DNA from: Bacteroidota bacterium
GTDB taxonomy: Bacteria; Bacteroidota; Bacteroidia; B-17B0; Aurantibacillaceae
Length of the DNA: 64,000 nt
Direction: 5' to 3'
NCBI GenBank assembly: GCA_016702705.1
Contig: JADJDM010000012.1
Coordinates: 1-64,000, forward strand
Part shown: positions 47,602 through 55,172 of the stretch, piece after piece
Position numbering within the stretch: position 1 is the stretch's first letter
How the letters are laid out: each line of letters begins with the position of its first letter
Position numbers and translations under genes: made by a program
Notes under the pieces: generated by a model
Told to the model about the DNA's origin: nothing
Database searches by the model: none
What the model saw: only the letters and a program-made list of their open reading frames with translations

Positions 47602-50046
47602 CTAAATATGATGATTATCATGTTTTTTAACTCTCAACGCTAGCAATGAACTCATACCTACTGTAAATAATACTATACTAACCGAACTTACCGGCATCAA
47701 AATGGCTGCTATTACTGGCTCTAAGTCGCCTTGCACGGCAAAATACAAACCAACAATGTTGTACATAATGGATATAATGAAGCTTCCTAAAATGATTGTT
47801 TTTTGAGCTCTTGCATAAGCAATTAATTTATGAAAAGCATAGAAATGATCGCCCGCTAAAATAGCATCACATGCAGGAGAAAAATTATTAGTATTATCCG
47901 ATACGGCAATTCCAACATCACTTTGCGCTAAAGCTCCTGCATCATTTAATCCATCACCAATCATCATTACTTTTCTACCTTCAGCTTGTAGTTTTTTTAT
48001 GAATTGTAATTTATCTTCTGGTTTTTGATTAAAAATCATGGTGGCTCTATCGCCAAAAAAGTTTCTTAGTTTTTCCTCTTCGCTATTGTTATCCCCAGAA
48101 AGTACTAATAAAGTAAATTTCGATTTTAAATTGCTAATCAATGCCTTTAAACCATTACGGTATTTGTTTTGAATAGTGAAATATCCGTAGAATACATTAT
48201 CAATAACAACATACACCCTACTTCCATGCTCCACATCTTCGCGCACATTTTTAACATCTACATATTCTAGTGAGCCCGCTTTAATATCTAAAGAATTAAC
48301 TGATCCATGCAAACCTCTTCCTTTTTCTTCACTATAATCACTTACTAATTGTTTTGTTGTAATTGGAAGCTCCAGCGCAATTAATCTACTTAAAGGATGG
48401 CTCGATTGCCTGAATAAATATCCTAGAGCTTCTTTTTGCTCAGCATTTAATTCTTTTCCTTGATAGTTTACTTTTGATTCGTTTTGACGGGTAATTGTTC
48501 CTGTTTTATCAAACACGATGGTATCAATGTCTTTCATTCGCTCCAAGGCATTTGCATTTTTTACATACAAACCTAATTTGCCCAACATACTTAACATATT
48601 TCCGTTTGTGAAGGTTGCGCTTAATAATAATGCACAAGGACAAGCAACAATAAGAACAGATGTAACAGCATCTAATATTTTTGATGTATCATTAAAATAC
48701 CAATAGATAGATGCAGCTAAAGCAATTGAAAATAATGCGTATGTAAAGTATCTGCTTAATGCATGCACAAAAGAAACTTTCTTTTCCTCTGCATTTTCTT
48801 TAAAGGCTTCGTTATTCCATAATTGAGTTAAATAGCTATGTGAAACTTCTTTTACTACTTCTAACTCTAATGCCTGTCCAATTTGTTTACCACCTGCATA
48901 AATAATTTCACCAATTGTTTTATTTACTGGAGCACTTTCACCCGTAACGAAACTGTAATCAATTTCAGCTTTTCCTAAAAATAAAATTGCATCCGCTGGA
49001 ATAATTTCTTCGTTATACACTTTAATTCTATTACCTACTTTTATATCCGAAACGGGAACTTGTTTTTCGGTTCCATCACTATTTAAAACAGTTATGCCTA
49101 AAGGGAAGTAAGCGGTAAAATCACGTTCAAACGAAAGTGAATCATACGTTTTGTTTTGAAAATAACGGCCTATTAACATAAAGAAAACAATACCACTCAT
49201 GCTATCTAAATAACCTGCCCCGCTTTGACTGAGGATTTCATATACACTTCTTCCAAATGTGATAACGATAGCTAAAGCAATTGGAGCATCAATATTCAAG
49301 AATCGCTCGCGAAAACCTTTATATGCTGATACAAAAAACTCAGAAGCAGCATAAAAGAAAACAGGCAACGCCAAGCCTAAATTTAAGAAGCTAAATAATT
49401 TATAAAGTGAAGTTTCGCCAGCAGCTTGGATAGAGAAGTACTCAGGAAAGCTTAAAAGCATTATATTACCAAAACAAAATCCTGCCAAGCCAATTTTAAT
49501 AATAGCAGTGCGATTGTGTTTTGTTTTTGGCTTTTTAGAAACGTTACTTAAACTAATATGTGGCTCGTAACCAATGCGCGTAAGTAATTCAGCTACTTTT
49601 CTTAAAGAGGTTTTTTCTGAATCAAAAACTACGCTTACTGTTTTTTTTAAAAAATTTACTTGAGACTTTAAGATTCCTTTGTCTAGTCGGCCTAAGTTTT
49701 CAAGTAACCAAACACAAGAACTGCAATGCATTTGAGGTAAATACAATTGCGTGTGGCAGGTAGTTCCATCGCTAAAAGAGATGAAACCTTTCTTGACATT
49801 ATCATCATCTAGCACCGCAAACTTACCTTCGCGCACTTTAAATTTTTGGGTGATGCCAGGGTTTTTATCTAAATCGTAATACTCGCAAAGGCTGTTTTCA
49901 TTTAGAATTTCGTAAACCATTTTACAGCCTTCGCAGCAAAAGGTTTTTTCTGCACTTTTTATTGTAGCTGTTGTACAAACATCTCCACAATGGAAACATG
50001 CAGTTATACTTGTACTTGGTTGCTTTCTTTCTAAAATACTAGCCAT
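47602..50046 (-). CDS. ccoI: copper-translocating P-type ATPase of the cbb3 cluster
   Basis: The 814-residue P1B-ATPase is the CcoI/FixI type that supplies copper for cbb3 assembly. The N-terminus has a Cys-rich metal domain (CFHCGDVC, FCCEGCKMVYEIL) and an HMA-like domain with MHCSSCVWLLENL. Core motifs are the CPC metal site IVACPCALLLS, the phosphorylation site FDKTGTITR, the phosphatase loop FVTGESAPVNK and MIGDGLNDAGAL. The C-terminal tail is His-rich (KKHDNHHI). It lies upstream of ccoS on the same strand, with its own promoter and paired operators. Confidence 0.93.
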   Translation of the reverse strand: MASILERKQPSTSITACFHCGDVCTTATIKSAEKTFCCEGCKMVYEILNENSLCEYYDLDKNPGITQKFKVREGKFAVLDDDNVKKGFISFSDGTTCHTQLYLPQMHCSSCVWLLENLGRLDKGILKSQVNFLKKTVSVVFDSEKTSLRKVAELLTRIGYEPHISLSNVSKKPKTKHNRTAIIKIGLAGFCFGNIMLLSFPEYFSIQAAGETSLYKLFSFLNLGLALPVFFYAASEFFVSAYKGFRERFLNIDAPIALAIVITFGRSVYEILSQSGAGYLDSMSGIVFFMLIGRYFQNKTYDSLSFERDFTAYFPLGITVLNSDGTEKQVPVSDIKVGNRIKVYNEEIIPADAILFLGKAEIDYSFVTGESAPVNKTIGEIIYAGGKQIGQALELEVVKEVSHSYLTQLWNNEAFKENAEEKKVSFVHALSRYFTYALFSIALAASIYWYFNDTSKILDAVTSVLIVACPCALLLSATFTNGNMLSMLGKLGLYVKNANALERMKDIDTIVFDKTGTITRQNESKVNYQGKELNAEQKEALGYLFRQSSHPLSRLIALELPITTKQLVSDYSEEKGRGLHGSVNSLDIKAGSLEYVDVKNVREDVEHGSRVYVVIDNVFYGYFTIQNKYRNGLKALISNLKSKFTLLVLSGDNNSEEEKLRNFFGDRATMIFNQKPEDKLQFIKKLQAEGRKVMMIGDGLNDAGALAQSDVGIAVSDNTNNFSPACDAILAGDHFYAFHKLIAYARAQKTIILGSFIISIMYNIVGLYFAVQGDLEPVIAAILMPVSSVSIVLFTVGMSSLLALRVKKHDNHHI
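47608..47621 (-). promoter_or_regulatory. CRP/FNR-type inverted repeat upstream of ccoS
   Basis: ATGAT-GATT-ATCAT is a perfect 14-base inverted repeat of the FNR form TGAT-N4-ATCA. Its centre lies about 63 bases upstream of the start of transcription predicted from the TAATTTTG box, near the classical -61.5 position. It also encodes the last His/Asn codons of ccoI, so some of the pattern could be coding. Confidence 0.45.
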
Positions 50047-50057
50047 AATTCTGAGAG

Positions 50058-50065
50058 TAAAAGTA
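50058..50065 (-). promoter_or_regulatory. -7 box TACTTTTA of ccoI
   Basis: TACTTTTA on the minus strand fits seven of eight positions of TAnnTTTG and lies 11 bases before the ccoI ATG. It is the reference point for the two operators upstream. Confidence 0.4.
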
Positions 50066-50088
50066 GATTTAGGGCTTACATGCCTTAA

Positions 50089-50100
50089 TGAGAATGGTCA
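50089..50100 (-). promoter_or_regulatory. CRP/FNR-type site, promoter-proximal
   Basis: On the plus strand this reads TGAGAATGGTCA, i.e. TGA-N6-TCA. Its centre is about 41 bases upstream of the predicted ccoI transcription start, the class II activator position. Confidence 0.5.
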
Positions 50101-50110
50101 GCAGGAAACA

Positions 50111-50122
50111 TGATAAAGGTCA
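50111..50122 (-). promoter_or_regulatory. CRP/FNR-type site, promoter-distal
   Basis: On the plus strand this reads TGATAAAGGTCA, a second TGA-N6-TCA, centred 22 bases (two helical turns) from the first and about 63 bases upstream of the predicted start. Confidence 0.5.
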
Positions 50123-50213
50123 GTTTTATAATTTTTACCTTAAAACACTTCGTGAAAATTTACAAGGCAAATTCCCTAACATTTCGTAATTTTAAAGTCC
50201 AATTACAACTTAG

Positions 50214-53072
50214 ATGAAAGACAAGATATTATTATTCCTCCTACTTTTTACAAGCATTTCGTTTGCTCAAATAAATATGGACGGCTTAAAAAATTTAGCC
50301 AAAGATAAAGCAAAGCAAAAGGCTCATGATGCTGCAGTTGCTGCAAGAGCAAAAATGAATGATGCAATAGACAAAAAACTTGAAAAAGAACGCGCAGAGT
50401 TTGATGCAAGCAATTTTAATTATGCAATTTCTTTTACTGATAACAGTGGCTTGTTTGAAACAGAAGAAAAAGGAAGCAAAGTATCTAATACTTTAATAAG
50501 TTCGAAAGACTTTTTAAAAGGTAAAGAACTAACCGATTACCAAAAAGCGTATGGCTATAATCGCAAAGGAGAAATTTTATTTGCAGGAAATAAATTTGGT
50601 TCTGCGCGTTCTATGTTCTTTTTATCAGAAAGTTTTTTTAAAACTTCTGATTCACTTGTTTCGCTTGCTTACTCACAATTACAAAACAACAAAGCACTAT
50701 TATATCAAGCAACTGGTAGATATACAAAATCATTAGAGTGTATAGATGTAGCAATTGCGCTACGTGAAAAAATGGCACCCGCTTCAGAATTATTAACCGC
50801 ATCTTATAATAACAAAGCTGTATTATTGAAAGATATGGGCAAATATGCAGAAGCCGAGAAAATGATTGATGCAGCTATTGCAATGAGCAAAACAACAAGC
50901 GGAGAAAAAAGTTTAGGCTACGCATTAACCTTAAACAATAAAGCAATGTTATTGCACGCAACAGGTCGCTTAGAGAAAGCAGAGGAGTTAATGAATCAAA
51001 GTATTGCAATTGCTAAAGAAACATTGGGTGAAAAATCATCGAACTACTTAAAGCTTACCATCAACCTGGCAACCATTTATCGTGATATGAAAAAATACGA
51101 TGATGCAGAAAAAGTATATTTAAATGCCATTGAAATAAAACAGAAAAAATTGGGAACTAATCACCCTGATTATGGTCATTTAAAAAGAGGGATTGCTGGA
51201 TTGTACTGGGAAATGGGTAAGATGGACTTGGTAGAAAAAAATCTAACTACTGCATTACAGATTTATCAAACAAAATTTGGAGATAAAAATCCTGCTACCA
51301 CTGCAACAAAATCTGATTTGGCAACTTATTACCGCATGAACGGAAATAAAACCAAAGCTTTGGATTACATGACGCAAGTAATTGCTGCCGACAAAGAAAT
51401 TTACGGAGAAAATCATCCTGAGTATAACAAACAATTAGAGAACTTAGCTATTGCACAATGGATAAATGGGAAAAACCAAGAAGCGGCTACTAACTACAAA
51501 ATAGTACTAGAAAAAACATCCGAATACATTGATGATTATTTTGCTGTGTTAAGCGAAACCGACAAGACAAAATTTTGGGATAAAACCTTGCCCCGCTTTA
51601 ATCGTTTCAACTCCTTTGCAATTAGCAATGCTGCAAACGATAATACCTTATTAGAAAGTATGATTAACAATCAGCTTCATAATAAAGCGCTATTACTAAA
51701 CTCTTCGTCCAAAATTCGTAATAAAATTATGAATAGTGGAGATGAAGCGCTTATTACTGATTATAACAATTGGCTTGCTACTAAAGAGGAATTGGCTCGT
51801 GCATACACCATGACCAAAGAGCAATTAAAAGAAGAAAACATCAATGTTGATTCCTTAGAAAACAAAACTAATTCATTAGAGAAAAACCTTGCTGAAAAAT
51901 CTGCAGAATTTGGAAAAGGCAATAACAAACAAAAAACCACTTATCAGCAAATTGCTTCTTCGTTAAAAGCAGATGAGGCTGCAGTTGAAATTATTCAAAT
52001 TCAAAAATTTGATAATAGCTTTACAAAAGACATACAGTACGCTGCAATTGTTATTACTAATCCTGCAAAATTAGAATTAGTTTTATTTGCTGATGGAAAT
52101 AAAATGGAGAAAGAAGGAATAACGTATTACAGAGAACAAGTAAAAAACTTGAAAGCCGACAATCAAAGCTACGGGCTGTTTTGGGAGCCAATAGAAGCAA
52201 AAATTACAGGCAAGAAAAAAATATATGTTTCGCTTGATGGAATTTATAATCAAATCAGTTTGCTCACTTTTAAAGATCCGAAGACAAACAAATATTTAAT
52301 TGAAAAAGAAAATATTATTGTGGTAGGAAACACCAAAGACATCCTTACTTTAAAAGCTGGCAATACAGGTGCAAGAGCAAAAACTGCTTTCCTATTAGGT
52401 TATCCTAACTATGGTGGAAACGACATCATTGCTTCCTTACCTGGAACAAAAACAGAAGTTGAAAATATTACTAAAGTTTTAAAAGCTTCATCTTACACTA
52501 CACATGTTGTGATGAAAGATGAAGCTACTGAAGAAGCTGTAAAAGCTGCGCATGCAGAAGTAATACACATTGCCACACATGGTTTCTTTTTATCGGATTT
52601 AAGTGAAGTGGAATCAGACAAAGTATTAGGTGTAGAAACATCGAAAGCAAGAAAAAATCCTTTATTACGTTCGGGATTAATGCTTGCTAATTGCGAAAGT
52701 GTATTTGATGAAACAGGAGAAAAAGCAAATGCCAACAATGGAATTTTAACTGCTTACGAAGCAATGAATTTATCATTAGACAAAACAGATTTAGTTGTAA
52801 TGTCGGCTTGCGAAACAGGATTGGGAGATATTAAATCGGGCGAAGGTGTTTATGGTTTGCAGCGTTCTTTCCTTGTAGCAGGAGCTAAATCAGTAATCAT
52901 GAGTTTGTGGGAAGTAAGTGATGATGCAACTATGGAACTTATGAGTGCATTTTATAAAAACTATGCAGTAAGCGGTAACAAACAAGAAGCATTTTTAGCC
53001 GCGCAAAAACAAATTAAAATCAAGTACAAAGAACCATTTTTTTGGGGTGCTTTTGTGTTGATTGGAAACTAG
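50214..53072 (+). CDS. secreted TPR-CHAT domain protein
   Basis: The 952-residue protein has a signal peptide (KILLFLLLFTSISFAQ). A lysine/alanine-rich helix follows (AKDKAKQKAHDAAVAARAKM), then at least seven TPR-like repeats (for example YTKSLECIDVAIALREKM, YAEAEKMIDAAIAMSKTT, YDDAEKVYLNAIEIKQKK), a helical linker, and a C-terminal CHAT domain. CHAT is a caspase-like peptidase fold, and both catalytic residues are present: His789 in HIATHGFFLS and Cys866 in MSACETGLGD. Cytoplasmic TPR-CHAT proteins act as RNA-guided proteases in defence, but the signal peptide places this one outside the cytoplasm. The substrate and trigger are unknown. Intact. Confidence 0.88.
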   Translation: MKDKILLFLLLFTSISFAQINMDGLKNLAKDKAKQKAHDAAVAARAKMNDAIDKKLEKERAEFDASNFNYAISFTDNSGLFETEEKGSKVSNTLISSKDFLKGKELTDYQKAYGYNRKGEILFAGNKFGSARSMFFLSESFFKTSDSLVSLAYSQLQNNKALLYQATGRYTKSLECIDVAIALREKMAPASELLTASYNNKAVLLKDMGKYAEAEKMIDAAIAMSKTTSGEKSLGYALTLNNKAMLLHATGRLEKAEELMNQSIAIAKETLGEKSSNYLKLTINLATIYRDMKKYDDAEKVYLNAIEIKQKKLGTNHPDYGHLKRGIAGLYWEMGKMDLVEKNLTTALQIYQTKFGDKNPATTATKSDLATYYRMNGNKTKALDYMTQVIAADKEIYGENHPEYNKQLENLAIAQWINGKNQEAATNYKIVLEKTSEYIDDYFAVLSETDKTKFWDKTLPRFNRFNSFAISNAANDNTLLESMINNQLHNKALLLNSSSKIRNKIMNSGDEALITDYNNWLATKEELARAYTMTKEQLKEENINVDSLENKTNSLEKNLAEKSAEFGKGNNKQKTTYQQIASSLKADEAAVEIIQIQKFDNSFTKDIQYAAIVITNPAKLELVLFADGNKMEKEGITYYREQVKNLKADNQSYGLFWEPIEAKITGKKKIYVSLDGIYNQISLLTFKDPKTNKYLIEKENIIVVGNTKDILTLKAGNTGARAKTAFLLGYPNYGGNDIIASLPGTKTEVENITKVLKASSYTTHVVMKDEATEEAVKAAHAEVIHIATHGFFLSDLSEVESDKVLGVETSKARKNPLLRSGLMLANCESVFDETGEKANANNGILTAYEAMNLSLDKTDLVVMSACETGLGDIKSGEGVYGLQRSFLVAGAKSVIMSLWEVSDDATMELMSAFYKNYAVSGNKQEAFLAAQKQIKIKYKEPFFWGAFVLIGN

Positions 53073-53080
53073 TGGGAAGA

Positions 53081-53182
53081 GAATCAAGACGGCAAGATGC
53101 AAGAATCAAGACGTAGCGTGAAAGATGAACAAATTATTTACCACTAACAGTCCTGCATCTTGATTCTTGCTATCCTGATTCC
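53081..53182. repeat. imperfect inverted repeat, 31-base arms
   Basis: Arms 53081-53111 and 53152-53182 match at about 23 of 31 positions in inverted orientation. Each contains direct sub-repeats of CAAGAATCAAGA and related strings, with a 40-base spacer. It lies directly after the CHAT gene stop. It could be a terminator-like structure or one copy of a dispersed intergenic repeat; only one copy is in this window. Confidence 0.6.
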
Positions 53183-53210
53183 GAAAACGAAATTAAATTA
53201 ATAAAACGCA

Positions 53211-54124
53211 ATGAACCCAATATACCTCGATTACAATTCAACCACACCTGTTGACGAAAAAGTATTGGAAACAATGCTGCCTTATTTTCGTGAGCAGTTT
53301 GGCAATGCAGCGAGTTCAACCCATCAACAAGGTTGGATTGCCAAAGATGCTGTGGACAAAGCGCGCAAACAAGTTGCAAATTTAATCGGGGCAGAAGACA
53401 ATGAAATTATTTTTACATCGGGTGCAACCGAATCCATCAATATTGCAATTAAAGGCATTTGGGAAGCATACAAAACAAAAGGCAATCATATTGTTACTGT
53501 AAAAACCGAACACAAAGCGGTATTAGACACATGCGCTTATTTAGAAAAAAAAGGGGCAAGTATTACCTACTTAAATGTGGATGCAGAAGGTGTAATTGAT
53601 TTGGATGAATTATCAAATGCAATTACTTATAAAACAGTTTTAGTTGCCATTATGTTTGCTAATAATGAAACTGGCGTTATTCAAGCAATCGAAGAGATTG
53701 CAAAAATAATTCACGATAAAAAATCTATTTTCTTTTGTGATGCAACACAAGCAGCGGGAAAAATGATGATAGATGTAAACGAATTAGGAATTGATTGCTT
53801 GTGTTTATCTGCTCACAAACTATACGGACCAAAAGGTGTTGGCGCGCTTTACATTCGTAGAAAAAATCCACGTGTTACTATTAGCAGTTTTTTGCATGGT
53901 GGTGGACACGAAAAAGATATACGTTCAGGAACCTTAAACGTACCCGGCATTGTTGGACTTGGAGCAGCTTGTGAAATTGCCCAGCTTAGTATGTGGGAAG
54001 TAAACGGACATGTATCTAAACTACGCGCCTATTTAGAACACCAATTATTAGACATTGATAAGTTAAGAATAAACGGCAGCACACGTTACCGACTTTATAA
54101 TACATCTAATTTATGTTTCTCGGG
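53211..54124 (+). pseudogene. cysteine desulfurase, C-terminus missing
   Basis: About 300 residues of an IscS/NifS-type PLP enzyme are clear: IYLDYNSTTPVDEKVLETMLPYF, FTSGATESINIAIKG, MFANNETGVIQAIEEIA, FFCDATQAAGK, the PLP lysine in LSAHKLYGPKGVGALY, and GGGHEKDIRSGTLNVPGIVG. After LYNTSNLCFSG the similarity stops. What follows (to a stop at 54176) is the antisense of the PGI/PMI gene. The usual last 70-80 residues, including the catalytic Cys loop, are absent, so the protein could not release sulfur. Either a deletion or an assembly join occurred here. A complete cysteine desulfurase is at 23-24 kb. Confidence 0.85.
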
Positions 54125-55074
54125 ACAGCTACTTCAACTGCATCTACCTTGTTTAGTTCAGCTAAATAATAGCTAACCCAATCAGTAAGATTTATTAAGT
54201 AGAATGATTGCTCAAAACGAGTTTCGCCTTTTGCGTGTATTTCTAAATAGTTTGGAGTGTATTCGGCAAACACATCTTTACAAATGTTTAAGCGTTGAAT
54301 GTTTTTTTCGTAATCAAATTTTGTACGTAATACAACAACAGCTAAACGGTGGTCAACATTTCTCCAACCAACTAATTCGTTATGGTTCATTTCAGGAATA
54401 ACGTGGTGCCAGCAAAGCATTTTGCTATTCTCATTAATTTGCTGACGAAAACGAACAGCTAAACTCTCCGTATTACCCAATGAATAAATAACAGGAACAG
54501 TTCCTTTTAATTTATCTGCAATTGTTTTTGCTTCTGCCTTTATTGATGCTTCGTCAGCATTTAATAATGCAATTGAAGCTTGTAACAATTTTACAAAATC
54601 AATAGAAATAAATCCATTAAACTGAAGGACTTTTAATAATTGAGTTACAGAATATCCTAAACAAGTACGAGGAGGATTTCCGCCTGGCACGGTAATTACA
54701 TCTAAGTTATGTTGTTTTGCAATCTCAGCAACTTTACCGCCGCTTGTAATACAAACAACTTGCGCCTTTTGTTTTAAAGCCTGTTCCATACATTGCAGCG
54801 TTTCCTCGGTATTACCCGAATAAGAAGAAACAACAACCAAAGTATTTTCATTAATATATGCTGGTAAAAAATAATCTTTGTTTACTAATACAGGAACTGT
54901 ACAATTATCCTGAACCAACTCAGCAACTACGCTACCACCAATACCAGAACCACCAAGGCCTGTAACTAATACCTGATGTACGTTTGCTTTTTTTGTAAGC
55001 ACTGCTTTACTAGCAATTTCTAAAGCTTCTTCTAACTGTTTCGAGAATCTCGCTATGTGTCCGTCCATTGTCAT
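54106..55074 (-). CDS. bifunctional phosphoglucose/phosphomannose isomerase, C-terminus altered
   Basis: The 322-residue SIS-fold isomerase has VTGLGGSGIGGSVVAEL, the sugar-phosphate loop VVSSYSGNTEETLQ, CITSGGKVAEIAKQH, the specific PGI/PMI segment IPEMNHNELVGW, and DWVSYYLAELNKVDAVEV near the end. It interconverts glucose-6-P and fructose-6-P, and mannose-6-P and fructose-6-P. The last residues AVPRNIN are read from the antisense of the truncated cysteine desulfurase. The normal C-terminal 10-15 residues are therefore replaced, although the catalytic residues are present. The start at 55074 may instead be the second Met, 55068. Confidence 0.88.
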   Translation of the reverse strand: MTMDGHIARFSKQLEEALEIASKAVLTKKANVHQVLVTGLGGSGIGGSVVAELVQDNCTVPVLVNKDYFLPAYINENTLVVVSSYSGNTEETLQCMEQALKQKAQVVCITSGGKVAEIAKQHNLDVITVPGGNPPRTCLGYSVTQLLKVLQFNGFISIDFVKLLQASIALLNADEASIKAEAKTIADKLKGTVPVIYSLGNTESLAVRFRQQINENSKMLCWHHVIPEMNHNELVGWRNVDHRLAVVVLRTKFDYEKNIQRLNICKDVFAEYTPNYLEIHAKGETRFEQSFYLINLTDWVSYYLAELNKVDAVEVAVPRNIN

Positions 55075-55159
55075 TTTACAAACCTCCTTAAAAACCTCTA
55101 AATTACTAATTTTTTGTAAAATTTAAGCATATTCTGCACATTTAATCAGGGGCATTTCA

Positions 55160-55167
55160 TACCTTCG
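55160..55167 (+). promoter_or_regulatory. -7-like box TACCTTCG before the PBP gene
   Basis: TACCTTCG fits TAnnTTTG at seven of eight positions and ends five bases before the ATG at 55173. Confidence 0.35.
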
Positions 55168-55172
55168 TAGCT

